A stretch of DNA of 64,000 bases, from the NCBI GenBank assembly GCA_022376925.1, contig JAIOJX010000032.1, forward strand, positions 174,307,979-174,371,978, in the 5' to 3' direction. The stretch is from Tragulus kanchil (Eukaryota > Chordata > Mammalia > Artiodactyla > Tragulidae). Shown piece by piece: positions 24,311 to 36,041 of the stretch. Made by a program: the position numbers and the translations under genes. The notes below the pieces were generated by a model that saw nothing but the letters and a program-made list of their open reading frames with translations, was not told the origin of the DNA and made no database searches. Each line of letters begins with the position of its first letter. Position 1 is the stretch's first letter.

Positions 24311-26819
24311 CTGGTGCCTGGAGCTGGCCCGAGCTCCCCAGGGATGGCTCTCCTAGGGGCCCTGCCCGTGTGACTTGGTGCATCACTGCGTCCTTGTTCC
24401 AGTGCTGTCGCAGGAGGGGACACCTCCGTGGGGCTCCCTGTCCGAGGAGACAGCTCCACGGCCGGGCAGTGGGAGGCCTGGGTGGAGACGGAGCCCCGTG
24501 GTGCAGAGTGGGGTGCCTCCCGGGCCTGCCCTGTGTGGTTTCAATTTCCATGACTGCAGATGTGTGGAGCACCCACCTGCCCCCTTGGCGATGAGTCCTG
24601 GGGTGGGGAGAAAGGAGAGAAGCCCAGTAACAGAAGCCCGGGGGGCAGAGAGGCGCTCAGGTGTTGCTCTCCTCCCCTGGGGCAGAGGGGGAGGGGAGCC
24701 TGGAGTGATGCGGGGGCCACTGCTTAAAGAGGCGCTTCACCCCGCTGGAGCCCCCAGCCCCGACACCACAGCGACCTCTCTTAATGACGCGGCAGGACAA
24801 GGGCACGGAGCCAGCCAGGCCGTGTCGTGGAAACGTCAGCCATCTCGGGGCAGGGCCGCCGGGCGTGGCTCTCACAAAGGGGCCCGAGGCATGGCATGGC
24901 TCTGGTGCCTCCTGGTGACGTGCCACTAGCCTGCCTGTCCCTGACCCCTGTTCTGGGCGGGGGCCCTGGAGGAGGCGGCGGGAGGCTCAGGCCCGTGTGC
25001 CCCTGTGGGTCGCGGTGCCGCCCCCGCCGCCTCCTCTGCCTCCTGTGCAGAGAAGGAAAACCGTCCTTCCTCCTGAGCTGGGCAGGCCCGTGGGTGCCCT
25101 CCCCGGATCCTCATGGCGCTTACCGCCGCAGGCCCACCGCCCACGTCACCGGCCGGCACCTGCAGCTCTGCGTGGGAGCCCCTCCCGTCTGCTCTCCGGG
25201 CGGGCAGTGCTGGGGCACGAGCACCCTCGCCGGCAGGAGCGGCTCCCCCCGTGAGCCCCTGGGTCGGTGAGGAGCCCTGCGGTCGGGGCTCCCCAGTGGG
25301 AGGACACCCCTCTCATCAGCGCCTTCTGGTCCCCCCTCACCTCCCCACGTAACCGCTCGTCCGTGAATCTGTGTCTCCGCCAAGTGAAGACGTAAGGTCA
25401 TGGTGAGGCGACCGTGTGAATGTTGGGACTGAGCTCGGGGAGCCCTGGCTCTTGGCCGCCAGCATTGCTCGGCCTTCTGCGGCCTGGGGGTGCCGTGTCA
25501 CGGTCACCGGCTGAGCGCGTCCGTCTCATTGTCGCCGCTGCGGGTGCGGGCTTGTGGGCTCGAGAAGGTCGACTCCTCTGGGGAGCCAGTCCGACCCGCC
25601 TGGAAGGATGGATTTCTGTTAGGCCTTCAGATTCTCCAAGGGCCTTCTGTGTGCTCAGCCGTGAAGCTTACCACGGGCTCAGAGGCCGCGGCCTCGTAGC
25701 CTGTTATGAGCTAGGTGGGGAGGGGCTGACGAGGTGATCGGGCATGGCCTCTGGCCCCTGGATTCTTGCCCTTTGGACTGATGCTGAGGCTGGAGGGACA
25801 TTGGCCAGCTAGGCCGGGGGCCGGGCCAGGAGGGGAGATATGACCCGGCAGCTTCCAGGAGGGCAGAGCGGCCTGATGGTCAAGGCCGGCACCTGGCACA
25901 GGACTCCTGGTGGAGTCGAGGGGCTCGTGGACCCTACTGCTCCGTGACACCCCTCCCCACCTGCCTCCAAGGGCTGCACTGGTCCTCCATGCACCCTGGG
26001 AATCAGGGTCCAGGAGGAGGGGTGTGGGGAGGGCTGGCGCTCAGACTCCTGGGAGCAGGAATGTTGGGGGAGTGCTCCCTGTGCCCCAGATGGACGGGGA
26101 CTCGTGGGTCCCCCGGAATTGGACCAGTGGGCCCTGGGCGGATCGGGGGAGGTCTGAGAGGATGGATACCTTGGGCAGCCCATCCCAGGGTCCTTGCGCG
26201 GTCACCCGCCGCCTCGCTGCCGCCTTCCCCCGCCAGCAATCAGGCCAGGAAGTGACGCTTCCCTCCCTCCTGGCTCCACTGGTTACTGCCAACCCTGGGA
26301 TTAATTTAATTACACGCTTGTCTCCAAGAGGCTGGGGCACGGAGGCGCCCCACAGGGTCGGAGTTGCCTGAGGCTGCTGGGAAGGGTCCTCCTCCCAGGG
26401 AGCCAGGCCCTGCCTGTCACTCGCTAGCTCCGACTTGAGGGTCCACCTGGCTCTCGTTCTTCCCCACTGCAAGGCACCTGCTCTGACCCCCGGGTGACCA
26501 GATGTCCGGCCCCCTGGCTCTGGGCTGTGTGCACAGCTTGACTGGGGAGCTGAGGGTAGAGACAGTGGAGAGGGGTCCAGTGCTGCAGGTGAGGTTTGTC
26601 CGGTACTTTGAGGAGGCGGCCTCATGGCCGGTTAAACTCCACAGGGTTGGGCAGGCTCAGGGCTGGGCCTGGGGCTCTGGAAAGGTCCCTAGACCAGAGC
26701 TGGGGGCAGTGGGCAGAGGGTGGCCGACGGGGTCCACTTTCCAGGCTATACTTTGCACTCCCCTTCTGCCTCCCTTGACGTTAACAGGGGCTCTGTGATG
26801 TGAAGGTGAGTCATTTAAT

Positions 26820-27060
26820 CCCGTCTTTTTTGTTGTTTTTTTGTTTTTTTTAATAAAGGAACATTTCTCCCCATTTCAAAAGCAGATTATTGAAAAATTA
26901 ACAGGAAATGGTATGAATACATAAAAGATCACCCATCCCCTCGTGAGTAACACTGCAATTAGTATCTCTCTGTGCCTCCTTCCTGGATTTATTTCAATAC
27001 ATAGATATTTTTAAACACAGCAGCAATCATACGTGTGGTTTTGCGTCCAGTTCTTGTCAC
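26820..27060. repeat. AT-rich island, probably an old LINE-derived remnant
   Basis: T-rich start (ttgttgtttttttgtttttt) and sequence such as atttatttcaatacatagat atttttaaa inside an otherwise GC-rich intron. Resembles old LINE 3' sequence but was not assigned. Confidence 0.35.
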
Positions 27061-27145
27061 TGGGGTTTAAGTGTTTTCCTGAGTCATCGAGGCAAGAAGG
27101 TCTCCCGAGCCTCGTGTGAATGCTGACAAGGCTGAGACGGCGGGG

Positions 27146-27280
27146 TGGCTTCCCTGACTCGGTGGACGTGAGTCTGAGCAAACCCCGGGCCGTGGCGGAG
27201 GACAGGGGAGCCTGGTCATGCGGCGTGTCCGTGCCGCCGTCTGCGGGGTCACGAGGAGTCAGACACGACTGAGCCACGGG
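27146..27280 (+). mobile_element. BovA-type SINE fragment
   Basis: gactcggtggacgtgagtct gagcaaaccccgg ... tctgcggggtcacgaggagt cagacacgactgagcc follows the BovA end consensus. Confidence 0.8.
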
Positions 27281-29170
27281 GAGCAGCCGGGGGCGCACAC
27301 TCGGCTGTTGGAGCGTTGTGTCCGCTCTGCCCGCTGTCACAGCGCCCCCGCGGAGCCGGGAGGGGCCTTTGCGCGGGCGGTGGTCCAGGGAAGCCTCCTG
27401 CCGGCCGCGGGTGGAGGACGCCAAGGGCTGAGGAGTCCCAGCTCTGCGTGGGTGCTCAGAGGGCCCAGCGCCCCCGGGTGGGTAAACCGAGGCTGGGCGA
27501 TGGGAGCGCCCAGGGTCGCCCGCACAGGCAGGGGGTCTCCCCCGCCCCGGCCTGGGCACCGGGCTCGAGTGAGAGGCCCCTGGGGTCACCGCCCGGGGTC
27601 CCGCTCCCTCCGCCGCTACCCTGCCTGTTCGCCTCTCAGCGGCCAGGCCGCAGGGCTCCCTGAAGAGCCCCCCTGTGGTCACCAGTGTCACCCCTGGGAG
27701 TGAGCGAGCAGCCTTCTTCCTCTAGAAGCCTCCACATTCCTGGGAGGTGACTGGCAGAGAGCAGAGGGGCGGAGTGGGTTGTGCCACTGGGATGGGGTGG
27801 GCCGCCCCGCATTCCTGCCCGGGGCTGGGCCGCAGGCGCCGGGGTCTGACCCAAGGCTGGTGGACAGGGCTCCCAAGCAGCCTGCTGAGGCACGCAGGGC
27901 TCCGAGCGGCCACGGCGGGCAGGTCGAGGGGCCACCGGGCACCTACGCGGGGACGCCGTCTCCCGGGCGCCTGGGAGGACCGCGCTGCTGATGGGCAGAG
28001 GCTCCTGGGCCGAGCTCCTGGGCCGGGGCTCACGGCATCTGGGGCCGGGGCGCCGACTGCCCCGTCCGCCCGGGCAGCAGCAGGCTCCTCATCTGCCGGT
28101 GGTCTCCGTGGGGGTGGGGCATGGGGGCGCATCACACACGAGGACCGTACGGGCCGGGGGCCCCCCTGGGCCATGCTGACTCTGCTGGCATGGTTGTACG
28201 GAGGTCCCGGCTTCTCCTCTGGAAGCGCACAAGCCCCTGCTGCCCACCTGCGGAGGTTGAGAGCCCGTGGAGCTCAGTGGCGGGGTTAGGCAGCTGGCTT
28301 ACTTCGAGGCGCTGGTGCCTTCTGAGATGAAGGGTGGGTGGTGTGATCTGAGAAGACCCTGAGTCCTGCTGGGGGGCAAGTGGGCGCGGCAGGAGCGGCA
28401 GGCTGGCCCAGGGGTGGGCAGGGTCCCGGCTGGCGTCTGGGCCGGGCGCTCGTGTGGCTGAGAGGCGCACAGCAGCCCCTGGCCAGGCGGCCGCGTGCTG
28501 GGCGAGGTGCCGGGCTGTCCCAGCGCCGTCAGAGCCGCCATGCCCCTCTCTGCACCTGCTGTGACCCCCGTCCCCAGTCCTGCCTCCCTCCCCCTCCCCA
28601 CAGGAGGGGACTCAGTCCTGCTGCTCCTCTGAGCCCATTTCCCGGCCAGTGGGCAGGCCCAGGGCCGTGGGTGGCCGGTGGGATTCATCCTGCTTCTGAT
28701 GGGCTTGTTCAGAGGGGTCAGTGATTTGAGGGAGGGTGGGTTTCACCCCAGGAAACTGGGGGTGTGGCTGGGGTATCCCTGGCCCGGGCCTTGGACCTCA
28801 GGAAAGGTGGTGGGTTGCCCCCACAACCGTTTGTAGAAGTTCCTCGCATCAGGCGCGATGGAGCAGAGGAAGCCCGGACACTGCCATGGCTCACACGGGG
28901 CTCAGTTTCCCCACTGTGCTAGGGCGGGCCTCCCTGCACCACGGGCCCCGGGGTGGGCTGCCCCTGGGTCCCATCAGGGAACTCTGAGGACCTGAAGCCA
29001 TGCAGAGGCGGGAGGCATCCTCCTAGGCCAAGCTGGCGAGGGAGCCCCCCGTCCCTGCTCTGCAGGTCGGGAAACTGGGCTCGAGGCCCACCTGAGGGTG
29101 CGTGGGGGAGGGCGGGCCCTCCTGCGGAGAGGGCCTGCCGCGGGTGACGTGTCCTCTCTGTGTCTTACAG

Positions 29171-29244
29171 ACCCCTCGTCCACCTACATGAGGCAGCTGG
29201 AGACCAAAGTGAAGCTTCTGGAGGGGGACACGCTCCCGGCACAG
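29171..29244 (+). CDS. CCDC85C: CCDC85C exon 2 (coding)
   Basis: A 74-bp exon bounded by acceptor tcttacag and donor cag|gtaagc. It begins with the last two bases of a split Asp codon (G from exon 1 + AC) and then gives 24 codons, PSSTYMRQLETKVKLLEGDT and LPAQ. This corresponds to the start of the second, shorter coiled-coil stretch that follows the low-complexity linker in CCDC85 proteins: leucines are heptad-spaced in RQLETKVKLLE. It ends in phase 0, matching exon 3. The start was chosen by the acceptor and by family homology; the open frame upstream is intronic. Confidence 0.92.
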
Positions 29245-30784
29245 GTAAGCTGGCCGCGAGCCGGCCGCAGCCCGAGGCCAGCCCCCGCGGCCCTGCCGGC
29301 ACCCACGCTCAGGGCCCGCCCCGGCCCCGCTCTCCTGAGGTGCCTTCCCCCGTGGCACCCCCAGCGTTCCACCTGCCCTCCGTCCCCACCAGAGTCACCC
29401 CCCGGGACAGCCGCTCGAGGCCCCATGTGCCGGCCCACGGCCCGCGGGGGTCCCTCCACCTCCGCTGTGCCCGGGCTGCCCCTCTGCAGCCTGCGAGCTC
29501 CTTGGGGGCCGGTGCCGGACCTGCCCCAGGGATGGCGTGGAGCCATCGCTGCTGAAGACGCAGGCTGCTGTGCCCCTCGGATGGGCGTGTCAGGGCCCGA
29601 GAGGTGGATAGGCTCACCCTGGCTCAGACCCATATGGAAACTTCCCCGGCTATTTATGGGCTGGGGTCTGCCCTCCTCCCTCCGGTCAGAGGTGGACGAC
29701 GAGGTCAGGGCAGGGAGGAGCGGGGGGCAGGCGTCTGCACCCTGTCTCTGCGTGGCCGGGGCGTGGAGGGGGTGTGACTGCCAGGACGAGGGGCCCTCCC
29801 TGCTGTGGGCAGGGTGGTCCTGGGAGGCTCTGGTCAGCTTGGTCAGTCGGGGCGTTTGGGGGCCGGCGGGCTTGGCGGACCCTCCCGCCTCTCTCTCCCT
29901 TCGACTCATCCCTTCCTCCATCTCAGCAGCCCCCCGCCGCCGGCCACGCCCGCTGGCTCACGAGCAGCCAGCCCGGTTGCCCAGAGCGGTTCTCTGGAAG
30001 CAGCCGCGGGAGGGCTCTGCCGCCTGGCCTGTTGCTAAGAGACTGGTGGGCTTGGCGCCACTGCCCTCTTCACGCCCCCTCTGCCCACGGGTTGGCTGCT
30101 GGGATGCCCACTGCCCCAGGGCAGCCCCACGTGCTGTGGCCTCGCTCCCCACGACCGCCGCCCTGTGGCAGGCGTGCAGCCGGGCACTGAACCGCAGGGC
30201 CTGTTCTCAGACGTCAGGAGTCGGGTGTCAGGTCAGGTCCTGTACGGGCTTGGCCGCAGACGTGCTGGCTCCTCAGGCTGGCCAGGCAGGAAGGGGCGGG
30301 GGCGCCCTGGCTGGAGGCTGGGGGTCCCTACACCCACACTCCGCGTGGACGGGTCCTGGTTGCTAGGAGGCCGTGTGTGGCGGGGGTCATGGGACTGTCG
30401 TCGGGTGGTGGGGGAGCATCGGGACGCGGGGCCTCTGCCCTGGAGCCCGCTCCTGTCCAGGGAGAAGGGGGTCCCTGCGTCAGCCGCCGAGCTGCAGGAC
30501 CGCGGGAGCCTCGGGCCGGGGCAGGGGTGGGTGGGGTCAGTGACCCCCTGAGGCCTCCCGGCCTGGCTCTTCTCTGTGTCACTATTTCTGGGGAGAAGCA
30601 GGTTGAGAGCTGAGACCCCAAATTCGGGCTGCCGTGTGCGGTAGTGTTCCACCGTCCAACCAGGCGGTGGCTTGGGGCTGTATTTCCAAGGACCAGGACG
30701 GAAGTGTCCCTGCGGCCCCTGCTCTCCTCGGCCACACGGCCCCATCGAGAGCGCGCACCCCGTTCCACCTGGTGGGACTGGGCT

Positions 30785-30975
30785 TGGTGCTCAGCCGCTC
30801 TGTCGTGTCCGACTCTTGCAAACCCATGGACTCTGGTCGGCCAGGCTCCTCTGTGCACAGCAAGAGTGCTGACGCGGGTTGCCGCGTTTTCTCCAGGGCA
30901 TCTCCCCGACCCGGGAATTGAACCCGGGTCTCCTGCATTGCAGGCAGATTCTTTACCATCTGAGCCACCAGGGAC
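30785..30975 (-). mobile_element. Bov-tA-type SINE
   Basis: Reverse orientation: tctgtcgtgtccgactcttg caaacccatggact ... gggaattgaacccgggtctc ... gagccaccagggacgt. Confidence 0.92.
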
Positions 30976-31849
30976 GTGGACCTGTGCAAAACCTGCACTT
31001 GTTCAGGGCCCAGCGTGGCCCCTCTTCCTCCTCCTCCCTCTGGGCCCCTCCTGGTCTCACCCCGCAGCTGTGTCTGCCCACGTGGGCAGAGTGGAGGTTG
31101 ACGGGCCCCCTGGGTAGGGGTGCCTCTGTCGGGTCCCTGCCCGCCCCAGACCTGCTGTGACCTGCTCCCTGGGGCCTTGTCCTGGAGGCAGCAGCAAGCA
31201 GGCTTCTTTCCCCGACCTGTGCCCATGCCTGGGCCAGGCTCTCTGGACACAGACATCCATCCATCAGGTGGGGCTGTGACCTCTCACCTGGGCCAGATCT
31301 GCTGGCTCAGGCAGCTCAGTTGGGCTTTAGGGAATAAGAACATCTTTTTGCTCAACTTCTTTCTAGTACAGGAGGAGTGCTGGGCACTCAGCCAATCCGG
31401 TGAGCGCTTGCTCAGAGCTCTTAGCACCGGGGGCTGTTCTTGCTGATGGGCTGCTGGGGTCTTCCCGTGGAGCTCGGCCCCGCCGGTGCTGGAGTGTCCG
31501 CTTCTCAAGGACCAGGCTGCCGGGGCTCAGTGGTCACATCTGCATCCTCAGGGTGCAGCTGGACTTGCTGGATGCATCTGGGCAGCCCTGGCTGCATCCC
31601 ACCGAGTCTTCAAGTGGGAAGGCTCTTTCTTGCCCTGAGTAGGGAAGATCTGCCTAACCTAGACAGGGCTGCTTCATAAGGTAGTGAGTGTGTCATCTTT
31701 GGAGGTAACCAAGTGCTGATGGGGGAAAGGATGGGAGGATGGATGACTGTGTTTGGGAAGGAGATTGTCACCATGGGTGGAATTTGGGCCGCAGCCTCGT
31801 GGGTTATGGCTTGTGAGATTTTATGATTCTGGCATGTAAGTCTTGTCAG

Positions 31850-32210
31850 CGAAATCACGTTGTGCAGAAACCTCCAGCTCTGTGCAAAGCAGAAAATTTG
31901 CCTTTTGGTGAAACGCAGGAGAGAGCAATGTTATTCTTCTAACTCTTCGGATGACGTGGTTTGGGGGCTTGCGGGGGGAGGCAGAGAGCTCAGCGGATTC
32001 CCATTGCCACTGCCCACCCCCTCCCCCCACGGCCTCTATTTAACTCCAAAATAGCTTTAATTAAAAATGTGCCGGAGTGTCCACAGGCTAAATTACTGTA
32101 TTGCAGTTCGTGTTTCTTTCCCGTGTTGGCTTTAAAATTTCATCAACACAGCTGCTTCCTCTGAGTGACTCATCCAGAGCCCAGGACATGATACGATTTC
32201 CCTGTGGATT
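31850..32210. promoter_or_regulatory. Candidate non-coding regulatory element (AP-1, TTTAATTAAAA)
   Basis: Repeat-free AT-rich stretch with tttaattaaaa at about 32055 and TGACTCA at 32166-32172. Single copy. Inferred only. Confidence 0.22.
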
Positions 32211-32574
32211 CTGGGCCAGGCCGGGCCGGGCCAGGGGTGGGTGTCCCTGGCGGGGGCCTCCGCTCTGCGGTCCCTGCCTTCACTTCCCCGTGGGTCTGTC
32301 AGTGACGGCACCACGTGCACATAGAGGCTAGCCTCACAGCAGAGCAAGGAGCCGGGCGGGAAGAGCGGGCGGCCCTCTGGGGCTGCGGGGGCGGGTTCCG
32401 GCTGCCCGCGCCTCCCGGCCCCGGTGCCCGATCCTGCCACGGCACACAGGGCGGCTGAACGCTCAGGTCGGAAGTGACCCCAGGATCTACTCCGAGCCAG
32501 GATGGGGCTGCCGCAGCCTGGGTGAAGGAGGACTTTCCAGGACAGGCGATGGTGCTGGTTTGCCACGGCCGCCT

Positions 32575-32695
32575 TGTCCCTTGAGTCGTGGCCGGCCCCG
32601 TGCGACCCCGTGGACTGCCGGCCGCCGGGCTCCTCCGTCCACGGAGGGCTCCAGGCAGGAGTGCTGGAGTGGGGTGCCACTCCCTTCCCCAGTGC
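32575..32695 (-). mobile_element. BovA fragment, GC-enriched
   Basis: gccccgtgcgaccccgtgga ctgccggccgccgggctcct ccgtcc matches the reverse BovA layout. It shows many C/G substitutions, fitting the GC-rich surroundings. Confidence 0.75.
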
Positions 32696-33599
32696 GTTGA
32701 GCTGCTGGGGCCGCCCCACACGGCCCCGCACACTCGGCGGGGGTGGCGTGGAGAAGGGGTTAAGCGCCTGAAAGGTACTGATGTGTGGTCTCGTGGTTTT
32801 GGGGGGCACGGGGTCAACAGGACAAAGTATACGTTTGACTGAGATGGTTCGACCTGTCGCCAGGGGTGGTTGCCTGGATGCTGGATGGTGTGAGAAGGTG
32901 GGTTTGGGCCCTGGAGCCTCTGGGTGCAGATGATGCCTGCGCCGCCCGCCCCCGCTGTGGGCGTGGCTTAGGCAGGGGCGTTTCTGTCCCGGCGCTGGCT
33001 GGAACCTGCGCAGCGCCTGCCTTGCTCTCTTTTTCTTGGTCTTGGAGCCTTTTTACCAGGTCTGGCAAACCGTGCCCACTCGGCCAGACGCGGTCCCTGA
33101 TGAACAGGGCCTTTCTGACCTCTGAACCTTGAACCGTCCAGGCCTTGGGGCCGGAAAGTCTAAGCCCGTGGCTGACATCCGTGTCCTGTTTCCCGCGTCC
33201 CTAGGGAGAGGCGGGTTCCCCTGCCCACGCCCTCCGGAGGTGCTGGCCAGTGTCCTCTGCGATGGGCCACCTTGGTGACAGGCTCGGGGCTGTCTACCCC
33301 CCTGTTTTGGTGCCTGGGTGGGTGAGCCCGTCCCTGTCCCCTCTGTCATGGGTGGCAGGGCCTCCAGAGGGGCTAACTGGTTTCTCAGCAGAACCTTAGA
33401 CCCTGTCCAGCCACCTCCTCAGCCGGGAGGACGCCGCCTTGTTCCGTCCTCTGAGCAGCTGGTCCGTCCAGCACTGTGGGCAGGCAGAGAGCCTGAGGAC
33501 TTCAGCCCTGTCCCCTCTGCCTGGGGCGCAGCCAGTGCCCAGTGCGAGCCAGCCGCGGGCAGGTCCGCGGGGCTAGAGGGCAGCCCCAGGACAGCAGAG

Positions 33600-33790
33600 C
33601 CAGAGGGCCTGGGTCACGTCCCCAAAGTGCCACTTACTGGCTGATAATGTCATGGTGGCACTGGGCCAGTGGCTTAACCTCTCTGTGCCTCATTTTCCCC
33701 ATCTATAAAGTGGGGACACTTAATGGTCCCTTTCCAGGATTAAAGGGCAAATCACGGAGGGCACTGAGGACCAGGGCTGGCTGGTGGTAA
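33600..33790 (+). mobile_element. MIR SINE
   Basis: ccacttactggctgataatg, ggcttaacctctctgtgcct cattttccccatctataaag tgggga and ggattaaa are classic MIR core and 3' motifs. Confidence 0.85.
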
Positions 33791-34636
33791 GGGTCGTGAG
33801 TCAGCGACTGCGACCGAGTCTCCTGGGGGTCACCCAGCTGCCGAGTGTCCTCCTGGACCCCATTTGACATTCAAGCAAGCAGAGGCCAGGAAGTTGGGGA
33901 GCAGCTTGGACCTGCCAGCCGTGATGTGACTTGGATTCAGTACCATCTGCAGCCTCCAAAGTGTCCCCCTCCCCGGTAGAGGTCACGTGGCGCGTCCGGC
34001 CAGGGAACCCAGGCGGGGTGACGGCGCTGCGGCTGAGGCCTGGGCAGTACGTGTATCTGGGTTAGAGACCCACAGGTGCACGGGGGATCGGAGGCGGAGC
34101 GGGGTAAGAAATGTAGCCACACGTTGGCCACATGTGAACGCCCTGGGCCCGATCTGAGCCCTGAGAGGAGAGTGGGCCCGGCCCCATGCAGCCCTTGTTG
34201 AAAGGCCTGCAAGTGACTTCTCATGAAACTGAAGGGAGGACAAGAAAGTAAACCCGGTTGGTGGGACCTGTGTGTTCTCGTCAGGGCCCTTCACTCCGAG
34301 GACAGAGCAGAGGCAGAGCCCGGCCTCGGGGGGCTGGCGGGGTCTCGGGTGCCTCTCTGGAGAGCAGCGCTGTTCTGATGCGAGCCTCAGGGGCTGAGGG
34401 GCTGTGGAGGGGTTGGGGCCTCCATGCTCGGCAGGTGCTCCGACCGTCTTTGTTGACTCTGGAGTTTCTAGAAACATGGGGACCTGACGAGGCACCTTGA
34501 GAGCTCCCCTTGGCTCCGGGACCCCCCATTCCAGCCCAGCCGAGGTCCTGGCGGCTTTGGGTCCATGGGGGGCAGGGGAGATGGGGACACAGGTGAGGGC
34601 CGCGGTTGGTGTGACAACTTCTCTCTTCCCTTCCAG

Positions 34637-34675
34637 CTGCCCCGCCCCTACGGCCGCCCGCGAAGCTGGCTTCAG
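34637..34675 (+). other. Possible 39-bp in-frame cassette exon in CCDC85C intron 2
   Basis: A strong pyrimidine tract and acceptor (ctctcttcccttccag) precede 39 bases open in phase 0, encoding LPRPYGRPRSWLQ, followed by cag|gtagcg. Exon 2 ends and exon 3 starts in phase 0, so inclusion would add 13 residues without a frameshift. I do not recall this peptide in mammalian CCDC85C, so it may be a cryptic, unused exon. The evidence is only splice-site shape and open frame. Confidence 0.2.
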
Positions 34676-36041
34676 GTAGCGCTGCCCGGTGGCAGGCGGG
34701 CTCGTGTGCGGTGGTGTGCCGAGGGGGGGCGGGCGGCGGGGAGTGCTGTGTGAGGCCCTGGCCGCTCCGGGAGCCCCCTCAGTGCCTTCTCGTCCCTTCC
34801 TGGGAGCTGGCCACCACCCAGGGTCCTGGGTTTCATCTTGGAACCGTCCCTCTCTGTGAGCTGCCGCTCATGCCCAGCTCTGCCAAAGAGCAGCAGAGAG
34901 CTGTGAGGCGGCAGCCCCCGTCCCCGCCCCGCCCCGCGCCTGCCCAGCGTGCGAGGTCATGATCCCTGCTTGGCAGGGGAGCTCGCAGTGCCTGGGGGGG
35001 CGAGGCGCTGGCCAAGGCCCCGGGAGCTCGTGCTGGCTCCTCTCAGGTCCTCAGGGGTGCCCGGAGGCAGGAAGAGCCCACCAGCGCCCAGCCCCAGGCT
35101 CCCACCCCTGCCAGGCGGTCCGGCCTTGTCGCCCCCAGAGGTAGGCATTTCTGCCCTGGGTCACAACCTCAGTTCCTGCGATGGAGACCCCGACACCTCC
35201 TGTACCAGGCGGGCCGGCAGCCTCAGGGGTGGCTCCCTGGGTCGCTGCCTCCACGTTGGCTCAGGGGCCCGGGGTCTGGGGGTCTGAGTAGTCACCAGCA
35301 GGCAGGCTGCCGGGTGGGGACCCCAGGCACCCCTCTGTCCATTCTCGCCTCCCATCCTGGAGCCGCAGGCTCGCGTCCCCTGTCAGGGCCTGCCTCCTGC
35401 CCAGGTGCACACGCAGCAGGGGCTGGCTGGCCGGGTCCTGTGCTAGCGCGGGGCTCGCTGAGGGGCTGCGAGCGCCTGGGGAGCAGGAGGGCAGGGTGAG
35501 GAGCTGGTGTTGAGCGAGCCCAGAAAGCAGCCCCCCAGCCAGGAGCCTGAGTGGAGGGGCGAGGGGCTGCGTGGCCCCCTTTTCTCTGAGTTCCGTTGCT
35601 TTTTGGAACCTCTTCTAACAGGGCGAGGTCTCCAGGGGTGCCTGGAGGTAGGAAGGCGCCCCGGCTGCACCAGCGGGAGTCCCCGGGGAGGGATGGCGGG
35701 CGTTCCTGCTGCTGGCGTTTCCCTGAGGCTCCGCAGAGGCCCGGGGAGGCTGGGGCCGTCTGAGCTCACACGACCTGCCGCAGCCAGCTCGGAGCTGAGT
35801 GGCCTTCCCATGGCAGCCCTGGACAGAGGCCTCTGCAGCCTCCTGGTCCGCCCTGGCCCCAGTCCAGAGCTCTCCTGCTGTCCTTCGTGGGCGCCGGTCG
35901 GGGTGGAAGGGACCCTGCCGTGTTGTCAGCGCTGGATGGTCTCCTTCCTGTTAAGATTCGGGCAGCCCTGTTCCCGCTGCTGCTGAGTGCCAGTCTGCCT
36001 CGCCTCGTCCTGAGACTCCGTTTGGGAGCCTGTGGGCGGGG

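Larger units (their letters stand above)
1..29170 (+). other. CCDC85C: CCDC85C intron 1 (3' part)
   Basis: No exon with recognisable protein homology and good splice sites was seen here. Apparent ORFs are GC-rich and unconserved, and many exist twice only because the DNA is duplicated. The stretch holds seven ~1.1-kb near-tandem duplications (from 1, 1476, 4662, 10015, 12481, 16446 and 20657), several SINEs and BovA fragments, MIR-like remnants, a dinucleotide tract at 5517 and AT-rich islands at 5330-5460 and 26820-27060. It ends in the acceptor of exon 2 (tcttacag). Confidence 0.75.

Noticed and set aside
29098..30366. 422-codon plus-strand open frame containing CCDC85C exon 2
   Set aside because: Only the 74 bp between the acceptor and donor are family-like; the rest is exon read-through into intron without homology.
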